Positions 52,972-61,494 of a stretch of DNA of 64,000 bases are shown here, piece by piece. Numbering within the stretch: the first letter of the stretch is position 1; each line of letters begins with the position of its first letter. The stretch is from Desulfocapsaceae bacterium (GTDB taxonomy: Bacteria; Desulfobacterota; Desulfobulbia; Desulfobulbales; Desulfocapsaceae): assembly GCA_031292275.1 (NCBI GenBank), contig JARLHL010000105.1:1-64000 (forward strand), in the 5' to 3' direction. Under the pieces are notes generated by a model. The model did no database searches. It saw only the letters and a program-made list of their open reading frames with translations, and had not been told where the DNA came from. The position numbers and the translations under genes are program-made.

Positions 52972-53988
52972 ATGAAAAAATCTGTGCGTAACATACTCCT
53001 CATGTTGGTACTTTGTCCGCTTCTGATCCAATGTGCATCCCGCGACGAAGTCGATCGTCTTAACTATCAGCTGCGTGTCGTCAATAAAAAACTAAACGAT
53101 ATGAAAAATGACACAGTTGAAGATATGCAGAGACGTCAGGCGGCTTCATCCGATCAGATAGACCAGTTGCAGACGGAGATCAGGAATCTGAGAGGCCAGC
53201 TGGAAGAGACTGCGCACATGAATCAGGAGTTGACCTCTCAGAATAAAGAACTCGAGAGTTCGTTCAAGACTTTCTCCAGCAAATCAGAAGAGGAAAAGGC
53301 CAACGTCCTGAAAGAAAATCAGGAGAAGGAGGCAAGACTTTCCGAGTTATCTGACCGGCTGACGGCCTTACAGGCGATCAAACTCAAAGAGGCGGAAAGG
53401 AAAGCCAACGAAACAGCAAAACGCGCTGAAGAGGCCAAGCAAAAGGCCAACGAAGCCAACAAAAACCTGTCAAAAACCGACACAAAAACCGCTGCTGCCG
53501 AGAAGAAAAAACCTGTCAAAGAGCAAAAGGATTCTGAAGCTGCAGCAGAGAAAAAATCGACAGCAACAAGCACTCCGCCACCGAAAACTGCTGCTGGAGA
53601 AGGATCCGGGGGCTCTTCCAGCGCCAGTGATAGCTACAGTCAGGCTATGGCAGAGTACAATAAAGGAAATTATTCCGGAGCATTCAAGAATTTTGAGACA
53701 TATATAGGAAAGAATGAGACAGGAGAAAAAGGCATCGAGGCGAGATATATGATGGGTGAATGCCTTTTCAAACAAAAGGAATATGACCAGTCCATTCTGC
53801 AGTATCAGAAAATTGTCTCCAATTACCCTCAAAACCCTAAGGCTGCCGCCGCCCTGCTCAGGCAGGGAATGGCCTTTGAGAGCCTTTCTGACAAAGACAC
53901 GGCAAGGATAATCTATAAAAAAATCATGACTTCATATGGAAATTCTCCTGAAGCGGCAACCGCCAAGCAGAGAGCCGGGAGCCTGTGA
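52972..53988 (+). CDS. cpoB: Cell division coordinator CpoB / YbgF-like TPR protein
   Basis: The 338-aa product has an N-terminal signal ending LLIQC (Cys21), a possible lipobox with an unusual Gln at -1. A long coiled coil (about residues 25-140) and a Lys/Glu/Ala-rich linker (about 140-210) follow, with a C-terminal TPR domain (about 215-335, ARYMMGECLFKQKEYDQS). In E. coli CpoB links the Tol system to peptidoglycan synthesis; there the coiled coil is short. Here coil and linker are long. The order TolB-CpoB without Pal in between is odd. Lipid anchoring would compensate in part for Pal's absence, which is inference. Confidence 0.85.
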   Translation: MKKSVRNILLMLVLCPLLIQCASRDEVDRLNYQLRVVNKKLNDMKNDTVEDMQRRQAASSDQIDQLQTEIRNLRGQLEETAHMNQELTSQNKELESSFKTFSSKSEEEKANVLKENQEKEARLSELSDRLTALQAIKLKEAERKANETAKRAEEAKQKANEANKNLSKTDTKTAAAEKKKPVKEQKDSEAAAEKKSTATSTPPPKTAAGEGSGGSSSASDSYSQAMAEYNKGNYSGAFKNFETYIGKNETGEKGIEARYMMGECLFKQKEYDQSILQYQKIVSNYPQNPKAAAALLRQGMAFESLSDKDTARIIYKKIMTSYGNSPEAATAKQRAGSL

Positions 53989-54014
53989 TCACCTCGTTCA
54001 GAGATATGTGAAAT

Positions 54015-54746
54015 TTGAAGCGCCGTCTTGATGAACTTCTTGTCCAGCGAGGACTTGCCGAGGATCTTGCCGCCGCCCGGGCCCTTATCGGTGCAGGTGA
54101 GGTCCTCGTTGAAGACAGGGTCCTGGATAAGGCCGGCAGCCTTGTCCAGGTGGCTGCGGTAATCCGGATAAGAGCCCGTTGCCCCTATGTTTCTCGAGGA
54201 GGTCTGAAGCTTCGGGAAGGACTTGCTCGATTTGATATTGATCCCACCGATATGGTCTGCATAGATGTAGGCGCTTCAACCGGCGGTTTTACTGACTGTC
54301 TCCTGCAGCATGGGGCCCGGAAGGTCTATGCCGTTGATGTTGCCTATGGTCAGCTTGACTGGAAGCTCCGGCAGGACCCGCGGGTAGTTGTTATGGAACG
54401 TTTCAATGCCAGGGAACTGACTTCCGCCCATCTCCAGGAATCTCTTGATTTCGCCGTAGTAGATGCTTCATTCATTTCACTGACCAAGCTCATACCAGCT
54501 CTGGTTCATCTCTTCCTGCAGGATGTATCCATTCTTGCCCTGATAAAACCGCAATTCGAACTCGCCAGAGAAAAAATCGGACCCGGAGGGATAGTCAGGG
54601 AGGCACAGTTTCATGACGAAGTCCTCGAATCTGTACAGGGCTTTGCCCGTGACCAAGGCCTCAGGGTTACGGGTGTTGTCAAATCTCCAATCTTGGGCAG
54701 AAAAGGGAATAAGGAATACCTCATCCATCTGGCAAATACCTGCTGA
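54015..54746 (+). CDS. tlyA: TlyA family rRNA (cytidine-2'-O)-methyltransferase
   Basis: TlyA-type enzymes 2'-O-methylate cytidines in 16S and, in some species, 23S rRNA. The 243-aa product begins with an S4 RNA-binding domain (RRLDELLVQRGLAEDLAAARAL, shown in part) followed by a Rossmann-like FtsJ domain. Motifs are IDVGASTGGFTDCLLQHGA (part of the cofactor site) and VVDASFISL. The start is TTG at 54015; the nearby ATG at 54006 runs into an immediate stop. The catalytic K-D-K-E set was not checked residue by residue. Its 3' end meets the BepA-like gene, with a small terminator between. Confidence 0.88.
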   Translation: MKRRLDELLVQRGLAEDLAAARALIGAGEVLVEDRVLDKAGSLVQVAAVIRIRARCPYVSRGGLKLREGLARFDIDPTDMVCIDVGASTGGFTDCLLQHGARKVYAVDVAYGQLDWKLRQDPRVVVMERFNARELTSAHLQESLDFAVVDASFISLTKLIPALVHLFLQDVSILALIKPQFELAREKIGPGGIVREAQFHDEVLESVQGFARDQGLRVTGVVKSPILGRKGNKEYLIHLANTC

Positions 54747-54769
54747 GCCTGGCGGTCAGCCTTTATTTT
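54742..54769 (+). terminator. Terminator of tlyA
   Basis: GCTGA (54742-54746) pairs with TCAGC (54756-54760), followed by CTTTATTTT. The stem is only five pairs, so efficiency is doubtful. It overlaps the last codons of the converging BepA-like gene. Confidence 0.4.
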
Positions 54770-56174
54770 CCTCAACGCGATTAATGGTCTTTATTGCGTC
54801 GATCGCATCGTTTTTCAGTGTTCCGTCAAGGTCTTTCTTCTCCACTGCAGCCTTGAACATCTGCTTGGCCAACTTTGTTTTTCCGGAGTAAAAATAGTAT
54901 TTCCCCAGATAATAGGTTGAATCACCATCTTTCTTCTGGTCAGCCTTTATATGCCCAAGCTCATAATAGACCTGCGCATATTCAGGCATTTCTCCAACAA
55001 CAATTTTCAGTTTCTTCTCAGCCTCCGCCAGATTGTTCAAATTCATCTGCACCTTTGCCAGATAGAATGTTGCATAATAATCCCTCGGATCATTGGAGTA
55101 TGCCCTGGTCAGGGTTGCCAGGGCGCTCTGGGTCCTCCCGGCGGCGAGTTCGATAACTCCCTTATCATCCAAAAGGATATTCCTGTCAGGATAGGCTTTA
55201 ATGACCTCATCAATCAACTGAAGACTGCTGTCGAAATTGTTTTCTTCGCGGTCGAGCTGTGACAGCCCGTATTTTGCCATGGTGATATCGAGTTGAGAGG
55301 AGTGCGGATCTGCAATTTTCTCCGCCAGGAATGACCTGAAATTCGAATGATCATTAGTAATGGACATTATTCTGTATTTGAATCTCAGGAAGGCAAAGTC
55401 GTCCCCGGCCTTGAACTTGGACAGCTCACCCTTATCCTTCACCAATAATGAATCGACATAATCCAGACGTGCCTCCGGATCAGGATGGGTGAGCAGATAT
55501 TGCGGTACCTTGTTGCTCCGATACCGTGTAATCCTCCTCATGGTCTGCAGCATCTTTTCCATAGCTTCCGGATTCCTGCCCATCTTTTTCATCCAGCCAT
55601 AGGAGAGGAGATCAGCCTCCTGCTCGTGCAGGCGGCTGAAATGCAGGTTCATACTCTGATTGGCCGCCATGGAACCGGACAGCAGGGCCTGCGTTGCCAC
55701 CCCTCCTCCCATGGCCATGGAAGCAAGAGCCAGGAGAAGGGTTCCGGCTGAGACAGCATTTCCCTGCTCAATACTGGTGGCCAGATGCCGTTTGACAGTA
55801 TGGCCTATTTCATGGGCCATGACGGCAACCAGCTCATTTTCAGAGTTTACAGCTTCAATGAGACCGGCATAGAAGAAAATCATCCCGGAAAATGCGGAAA
55901 ATGCATTGAATTCTTTGTCATTTATGACAAAAAAACGAAAATCGAAATATTGGGCCCCCGCAACGGACAGGACCTCCTGCCCCAGCGTATTGATATACTG
56001 GTAGAGATCGGGATCATTGAAGAGCGGGAAGGTCGAGCGGACGGTAAAGAGGAGTTTCTCACCTACCTCACGTTCCTCTCCTATGGAAAATCCATATGCC
56101 GGCACCAGGCAATGCATGCTGACCATTGTGAAGGTCATAACAAGAACGCAGACTTTTGTTAATTGTTTTTTCAT
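54756..56174 (-). CDS. M48-family periplasmic metalloprotease, BepA-like, with TPR domain
   Basis: BepA-type proteases act in the periplasm on outer-membrane assembly, including LptD. The 472-aa product has a signal peptide (residues 1-28), the zinc motif HEIGH (His121, Glu122, His125) with Glu186 in EQEAD as third ligand, and a C-terminal TPR-like helical region (about 330-460). The plug segment that E. coli BepA uses is less clear. The start overlaps the oleD stop (ATGA), so it is co-translated with the ole genes. Whether that reflects a shared role or just gene order is unknown. Confidence 0.9.
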   Translation of the reverse strand: MKKQLTKVCVLVMTFTMVSMHCLVPAYGFSIGEEREVGEKLLFTVRSTFPLFNDPDLYQYINTLGQEVLSVAGAQYFDFRFFVINDKEFNAFSAFSGMIFFYAGLIEAVNSENELVAVMAHEIGHTVKRHLATSIEQGNAVSAGTLLLALASMAMGGGVATQALLSGSMAANQSMNLHFSRLHEQEADLLSYGWMKKMGRNPEAMEKMLQTMRRITRYRSNKVPQYLLTHPDPEARLDYVDSLLVKDKGELSKFKAGDDFAFLRFKYRIMSITNDHSNFRSFLAEKIADPHSSQLDITMAKYGLSQLDREENNFDSSLQLIDEVIKAYPDRNILLDDKGVIELAAGRTQSALATLTRAYSNDPRDYYATFYLAKVQMNLNNLAEAEKKLKIVVGEMPEYAQVYYELGHIKADQKKDGDSTYYLGKYYFYSGKTKLAKQMFKAAVEKKDLDGTLKNDAIDAIKTINRVEENKG

Positions 56175-57157
56175 AATGATTGTAGCGAGATGACAAGTCT
56201 TCTCATTCCTTCTTCGTTGTTTACAAGAGGGATATAGCCGAGTTCTTCCCGGGCTCTTGCAATTGAGAAATAATGTGATTTTGCCAGTTGTTCCGCCAAA
56301 AACCGTGTCATTCCGGGTTCTCTGTCAAGAGCCAGTATCTTGTATGCAATCTCCAGAGTCATCCCAATGCCATAGGCGGCGATGAAAGGAACTTTTTTTT
56401 CCAGAATCGCAATACCCGTTCTTTCAAAAAGTTCATTTATCCATTTCCATAAATCGACAGGTTCCCCCTGATTGACGAAATAGGCCTTTCCGGCGGCAAT
56501 GCCCGGAAGATTGTCAGCCGCCAACAAATGCGCATGGGCAACATTATCGACATAGGAGATATCGACCAGGTTCTCTCCCCGTCCTACGATTTTCAACTGC
56601 CCGTTCCTTCCTCTCTCAAGAAGACGGGGGATCAGATGCGGGTCGCCGGGCCCCCAGACAAGATGCGGCCGTATTGCGCAGGTGCTGAGGGAATCCCCGT
56701 TGGCCTGCAGGACCATCCGTTCGGCCAGGGCCTTGGTCTGCGCATAGTGGCAGAGAAAGGTTTGGGGATAGGGCAAGGTCTCGTCGCCGTTGCAGATATC
56801 ATGTCTGTCGAAGACAACCGAGGGGGTAGATGTGTAAATCAGCCGGGCAATTGAATTTTTCCTGCAGGCATGGAGGACGTTTTCAGTGCCGAGGACATTC
56901 ACTGAATAATAGTGCGACCACGGTCCCCATATACCGGTAAGAGATGCCGTGTGAAACAGGGTATCCACACCCCGGCTGCATTCCTCCAGAAATCCACGAT
57001 CCCGGATATCTCCGCAGAAACAGAGCGCCCCCATTTTTTCTATTTCCGGATAGGGATTGCGTCCTGCCACATAACAGGTGATTCCACGCGCAAGCAAGGC
57101 CCGGACAAGGGCTCTGCCGATAAAGCCTCCGCCGCCTGTGACAAGTGCAGTCTTCAT
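56171..57157 (-). CDS. oleD: OleD-like NAD(P)-dependent 2-alkyl-3-oxoalkanoate reductase
   Basis: In long-chain olefin synthesis, OleD reduces the beta-keto acid made by OleA to a beta-hydroxy acid. I chose the ATG at 57157, which overlaps the oleC stop (ATGA); an upstream in-frame start at 57184 is less likely. The product is 328 aa. Motifs are TGGGGFIG, YTSTPSVVF, the catalytic Tyr138-x3-Lys142 (HYAQTKAL), RPHLVWGPGDPHLIPRL and the PGMTRFLAEQL tail, all close to known OleD proteins. It is thus a better match to OleD than to general 3-beta-HSD or epimerase families. Confidence 0.9.
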   Translation of the reverse strand: MKTALVTGGGGFIGRALVRALLARGITCYVAGRNPYPEIEKMGALCFCGDIRDRGFLEECSRGVDTLFHTASLTGIWGPWSHYYSVNVLGTENVLHACRKNSIARLIYTSTPSVVFDRHDICNGDETLPYPQTFLCHYAQTKALAERMVLQANGDSLSTCAIRPHLVWGPGDPHLIPRLLERGRNGQLKIVGRGENLVDISYVDNVAHAHLLAADNLPGIAAGKAYFVNQGEPVDLWKWINELFERTGIAILEKKVPFIAAYGIGMTLEIAYKILALDREPGMTRFLAEQLAKSHYFSIARAREELGYIPLVNNEEGMRRLVISLQSL

Positions 57158-58785
57158 CGCTTCTTTAACTCCAACTCGGCCCATAGGCTCAGTTTCTCTC
57201 TGAATATCTTGGCATTATGCCGTATATCGACAGGAAAGTCATGATGAAAGAGAAAGTGTTTAATATCTCCAGTGAGCCTGCTGCCGGCAGCGAGTTTCCG
57301 GATTTCCTGCAGAAGAAGAAGGTCGTCGACCCGGATATTCTTCTTTTTTTCTATTATCAAAACAGGTTCCTGTAAACCAGGATTATTGATATCCGGAATG
57401 CCGACCAGCGCCGTGCGTCTCACCTGGGGGTGCACATTAATAATGGCCTCACACGGTATGGTGAACAGGTCTTGCTTGTTCGTACGCACCCGATGAGCTC
57501 GCCGGCCGCAAAACCAGAGCCGTCCCTCTCCGTCAAGATAGCCGGTATCTCCCATACGGTGCCAGAATTTCTCACCGTCCCGAATCTTGGAAAATTGCGT
57601 TTCGGCCTCGTTATTGTCATAGGATCGGGTGACGACGCCGCCGGATACAATAATCTCGCCAATAGTTCCGACGGGCAGCGGGCAGGCGTCGTCAAGCTCT
57701 GCAATAACCTCATCCGAGATGGCAATGATCATGATCCGGATACCGGGAAGTGCCCTGCCGACACAGGTTCCGCCGCCCGCCCGAGTCACCTTCCAGGTGG
57801 ACTCCAGGATCTCCCGGCCTTCCATGGAGACGATGGGCAGGCTCTCTGTTGCCCCGTAAGGTGTGTGGATCCTGGCGCCGCTGGGCAGAATGGCCTGCAT
57901 CCTCTGAATCAACTCGCCTGAGACCGGGGCACCCGCCATCAAGACCTGCCGCAGGCTGGTAATTGTTATTCCCTTCTCGATGCAGTATCTGCTGACCACA
58001 TCCCAAATGGCAGGCGATCCGAAGGAGTACGTCACCTTATGGCGATTGATGGAATTCAGAAATTTCACAGGATCCACCTGCGCCGGTTGCGCAGGGTTCA
58101 TGTCCGGGATGACTGAACAGGCGCCAAGTGCGGTGGAAAACAATGCAAACAGCGGAAAGGCCGGCTGGTCGACGTCTGCCGGAGAGATGCCATAATAGTC
58201 CTTGATCAGGCCGAGCTGGGTTGCAAATATCGAGTGTTCGTACCGTACTCCCTTGGGCGGGCCGGTTGATCCCGTGGTGAAGATTATGGCCGCCAGATCA
58301 TCGGCAGCCGGCCGATGAATTTGAAAGTTGCCCGCGCAATGCTGCGATGCCTGCCGGATATCGGCGCCAAAAAGGCCCCAAGAGGCGCCGCAGCAGAATG
58401 CATGCCGGATGGTTGAAAACGGTTTTGGGTATACCTTCCGAAACAGGTGAGCCTTTGGTACACCGATGAATATCTCGGGTCTCACACCAGCGATACAGCG
58501 CAGGAGATTGCGATACCCCATGCCGGGGTCGATGAGAATTACCGGGGCCCCGATCTTAAAGAGTGCAAAAGTCAGACAGATAAAATCTGCAGATGGAGTG
58601 ACCATCAGCATCACCCTGTCCCCTCTCCTGACACCTTTGTCGCTCAGATAAACGGCCAGTTGATCAGAATAGTGCTGCAACTGGGAGAAGGTCAGCGATT
58701 TCCCGGTCTTTGCCTCGATCAAACCAACTTTGTCACTGTATTTTGAGGCTGCTTCTACAAGTGTCTCTGCAATATTAAGGGTCAC
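57154..58785 (-). CDS. oleC: OleC-like beta-lactone synthetase
   Basis: OleC adenylates a 2-alkyl-3-hydroxyalkanoic acid and closes it to a beta-lactone. I prefer GTG 58785, whose GTGA overlap with the oleB stop is typical of coupled genes; the longer ORF from 58854 would overlap oleB more. The product is then 543 aa. It has the AMP-binding loop FTTGSTGPPKGV, the PAFPLFALFSTALG motif characteristic of OleC, YGATESLP and TGYLDGEGRLWFCGR in the C-terminal part. Neighbouring OleB and OleD homologues strongly support this over a plain fatty-acyl ligase. Confidence 0.9.
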   Translation of the reverse strand: MTLNIAETLVEAASKYSDKVGLIEAKTGKSLTFSQLQHYSDQLAVYLSDKGVRRGDRVMLMVTPSADFICLTFALFKIGAPVILIDPGMGYRNLLRCIAGVRPEIFIGVPKAHLFRKVYPKPFSTIRHAFCCGASWGLFGADIRQASQHCAGNFQIHRPAADDLAAIIFTTGSTGPPKGVRYEHSIFATQLGLIKDYYGISPADVDQPAFPLFALFSTALGACSVIPDMNPAQPAQVDPVKFLNSINRHKVTYSFGSPAIWDVVSRYCIEKGITITSLRQVLMAGAPVSGELIQRMQAILPSGARIHTPYGATESLPIVSMEGREILESTWKVTRAGGGTCVGRALPGIRIMIIAISDEVIAELDDACPLPVGTIGEIIVSGGVVTRSYDNNEAETQFSKIRDGEKFWHRMGDTGYLDGEGRLWFCGRRAHRVRTNKQDLFTIPCEAIINVHPQVRRTALVGIPDINNPGLQEPVLIIEKKKNIRVDDLLLLQEIRKLAAGSRLTGDIKHFLFHHDFPVDIRHNAKIFREKLSLWAELELKKR

Positions 58786-59660
58786 GATGCAGTTGAATCC
58801 CCTGTTTTTCTCTGAAAAAAATTCAGCAGTATGGGCGAAATTTCGTCCAGGCAATCATCAAGGATGTAATGGCCGCCATGCACAAAATAATGATGTTCTG
58901 CATCCGGAAAACGGTGACACCATTCCTGATAGAAATACCGGTTAAAACAAAAATCCTTTGCACCCCAGAGTATCAGCATTGGATGCAGGCTGTCTGCCAG
59001 TCCGGCCAGCCCGTTCTCGATCCTAACCAGGGTCTCATAGGAGGGATGGTCGGATGAAAGCGGAATATCGCGGACGAACGCATGGATTGCGACCCTGTTT
59101 TTCCAGGAATCGTAAGGGGAAAGATAGGCCATGGCGACCTTTCTTTCAAGAGGTTTGGTCACAGCCATATGGCTTGCGGGAGCAGCAAATCCATTACAGC
59201 CTCTGACCAACATGGCACCGAACAGCGGCCACCGGCATATCCTGATCCGCAAGGGGATCCGCGATGACCTGAAGGCAGCAGTATTCAGAATAACTATCTT
59301 TGCAATCCGCTCCGGAAAAGAAACAGCATATCCCATGCCGATTGCCCCGCCCCAGTCATGGACTATCAGAGAATTTCTCTCAATTTCGAGATAATTGAGC
59401 AGGGAGGAAAGGTTATCAATATGCGTCTGCAGCCGATATGGATATTTCTGGGGCTTATCAGAGAGTCCGCAGCCCATATTATCCACCGCAATAACCCTAT
59501 ATCTTTCAGCCAAAAGGCTGATCAGGTTGCGATAATAGTATGACCAGGTAGGATTGCCATGAACCATCACGATAACAGGCCCGCTCCCTTCATCAATATA
59601 GTGAAGACGATGACTATCAATGGCATGATATCGGGAAGTGAACGGGTATTGTGGATACAA
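58782..59660 (-). CDS. oleB: OleB-like beta-lactone decarboxylase (alpha/beta hydrolase)
   Basis: OleB decarboxylates the beta-lactone to an alkene; it belongs to the haloalkane-dehalogenase-like hydrolases. The 292-aa product has HGNPTWSYYYRNL (oxyanion and halide-side loop), nucleophile Asp102 in VHDWGGAIG, acid Asp236 in WGAKDFCF and His264 in HGGHYILDD. All three catalytic residues are in place. It is the first of oleB-oleC-oleD; upstream (59661-59911) there is no oleA, only non-coding sequence. A role in degrading alkyl halides is possible but unlikely in this setting. Confidence 0.88.
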   Translation of the reverse strand: MYPQYPFTSRYHAIDSHRLHYIDEGSGPVIVMVHGNPTWSYYYRNLISLLAERYRVIAVDNMGCGLSDKPQKYPYRLQTHIDNLSSLLNYLEIERNSLIVHDWGGAIGMGYAVSFPERIAKIVILNTAAFRSSRIPLRIRICRWPLFGAMLVRGCNGFAAPASHMAVTKPLERKVAMAYLSPYDSWKNRVAIHAFVRDIPLSSDHPSYETLVRIENGLAGLADSLHPMLILWGAKDFCFNRYFYQEWCHRFPDAEHHYFVHGGHYILDDCLDEISPILLNFFQRKTGDSTAS

Positions 59661-59911
59661 GGCGGACAGTCAAATGAAAAATTAAGGGGAAACAGAGAAT
59701 TCAGAGACGTCAGGATACGGAGGGCTCAAGAGAAGGCCTTATGGACAGTTGCCGACAGTTCACATCTTCGTCCCCGCAGGTCCCCGGAGAGGAAAAAGAT
59801 TTCAAGGCCGGCATCGCCAAAGACTAGCGCCACTCCCTCATGCACCATTCGCCCCAGTCACATTTTACAAAAAAAATTGAAGAATTGTCTTCACCCTGCT
59901 TCTTTAGCATC

Positions 59912-60307
59912 CTACAGGGTCTGTAAGATGTTGCTTACGATATTTCCATCGGCCGAACTACCGAAATGAGCCATAATGGGGCGCATGGCCTGCATTTTGT
60001 TTTTATAGGCGGAGAAGTCGATATTCGCTTCAATCCAGGCCCTTATTTCCGCCTCTGTCGCCAGTTGAGGAAGATACCCCTCAAGTATTGCCAGATAGGC
60101 AGAGCTCTCCTTGCCGGCAGAGGCAAGAAGTTCTTTTTCGGATTTGACCAGTTTCTTTATTATTGCAATAACCTGCTCATCACTCAATTCCTTGGCTGGC
60201 TGACGCTGAAATTCGCCAATCAGTATCCGGATTGCCCCGGTTCTCTCCCCGTCTCTGGCTTTCATGGAGACCTGGAGTTCTGATTTGATTTTAGCCTGCA
60301 TACTCAT
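59912..60307 (-). CDS. GatB/YqeY domain protein
   Basis: YqeY proteins resemble the C-terminal tail of GatB, the tRNA-dependent amidotransferase subunit, and probably bind tRNA; their role is unknown. The 131-aa product (ATG at 60307, after GGAGAG) has the usual MKARDGERTGAIRILIGEFQ part, EQVIAIIKKLVKSEKE and the GYLPQLATEAEI motif. It is about 15 residues shorter than usual at the C-terminus. A GTG at 60322 would extend it by five residues. The gap of 250 bases to oleB makes co-transcription possible but unproven. Confidence 0.85.
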   Translation of the reverse strand: MSMQAKIKSELQVSMKARDGERTGAIRILIGEFQRQPAKELSDEQVIAIIKKLVKSEKELLASAGKESSAYLAILEGYLPQLATEAEIRAWIEANIDFSAYKNKMQAMRPIMAHFGSSADGNIVSNILQTL

Positions 60308-60322
60308 ACATGTACTCTCCAC

Positions 60323-60852
60323 TCATAGACAAACTCATCCGCTTGTTACAACAGGCCTGGCAGTCTACACCAGATCCCATATAAAAATATTTTCGATTTT
60401 CCCTGACCCTGAAAGGGCATTGCTATTCTCATTCCCCTACTGACCCGTTCTCCTGAAAGTGCATCGCCCCCGCAGGCTTTCAAGGTACATCGTCATTATG
60501 AAAATGACACGCGAAAAATAGCAGATATCTGTAATCGCGAGTAATTTAACAAACTGACCATCGCAATCAAGGATACGCCTGCACGACTTACGGATCGATT
60601 CAGCCGAAATTCTCAGATATACTTGACATTTTAGAATAAAGTTATGAAAATGATTGAATGTTCAGGGTGGACTGCCCGTCTTGAAAGCAGTCTTTTCTTC
60701 CACTGGAGCTCCGGGACTCCGATCCGGAGTTTGCAGACAATCCCTTCATAGGAAACCACGTCCTGTCTACTGCTTAAATTTGACCGGCAAGTACAGGATT
60801 CAACAAACATATTACTCTGTAAGGACAGGAGGACAGCCTCCTGCCAGGTGAG
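60323..60852. other. Structured intergenic region of 530 bases
   Basis: No convincing gene is visible. It holds several inverted repeats: CCTGAAAG with CTTTCAAGG (60452-60485), GTCAT/ATGAC (60492-60508) and CGCGA/TCGCG (60510-60539) around the 10-bp palindrome CAGATATCTG. A TTGACA at 60623 with GAAAAT 17 bases on could start transcription of the next gene. A short piece at 60783-60794 shares CCGGCAAGTAC with the dispersed repeat. Confidence 0.5.
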
Positions 60853-61494
60853 ATGATGAAAAAATGGAGATGCATGATCTGCGGTTACGTCCACTCGGGA
60901 GATGAGCCACCGGAGCAATGTCCTGTCTGCAAAGCGCCCAAAAACATGTTCGTTGAAATAGATGCAGAGGGAAACAGGATTGACGCGCCGGCGGAAAACA
61001 CCACCCAGCAGACCCAGTCCTCCCCGTTATCGGGGTCGCAACAAGGTGCCTGGGAAAAATTTGCCCGTTTTGTCCTGCGGCACCACCTCCACCCCATTCT
61101 TGCTCATACGCCAAATGGTCTGATACCGGTCATTGTTGTGTTCCTGCTGCTTGGCAACATCCTTCATAGCCCGGATCTTGAAAAGGCCGCCTTCTACAAT
61201 ATGATCTTTGTCATCCTGACGATGCCTGCTGTCATCCTCACCGGCTACCTGGAATGGCAGAAGCATTACATGCGGGCCAAAACAGTCCTGTTTTTCAGCA
61301 AGATCAGTTGCAGCATCATAGTTTTCACAAGTCTTGTTGTCCTGGTATGCTGGCAATTCATAAATCCCGAGGTTGCCGCTCCGACCTCACCGGCAAAATG
61401 GATCTATTTTCTCATCAGCCTGATCATGCTGGTCGGGACCGGGATAGCTGGTCATCTCGGAGGCAAGTTGGTCTTCGGCTCACGAGAAAAATGA
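60853..61494 (+). CDS. Rubredoxin-like domain fused to a DUF2231-type membrane domain
   Basis: The 213-aa product begins with a rubredoxin-like iron site of rubrerythrin type: CMICGYVH (Cys7, Cys10) and CPVCKAP (Cys23, Cys26). A linker of about 45 residues follows, then about four membrane segments (about residues 87-108, 113-133, 146-168 and 182-203). The membrane part has HHLHPILAHTPNGLIP, a histidine-rich entry that could bind heme. So it may pass electrons between a soluble iron centre and the quinone or heme side of the membrane. This is inference. The start is ATG 60853 (or the next codon). I do not know of a tested homologue. Confidence 0.75.
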   Translation: MMKKWRCMICGYVHSGDEPPEQCPVCKAPKNMFVEIDAEGNRIDAPAENTTQQTQSSPLSGSQQGAWEKFARFVLRHHLHPILAHTPNGLIPVIVVFLLLGNILHSPDLEKAAFYNMIFVILTMPAVILTGYLEWQKHYMRAKTVLFFSKISCSIIVFTSLVVLVCWQFINPEVAAPTSPAKWIYFLISLIMLVGTGIAGHLGGKLVFGSREK

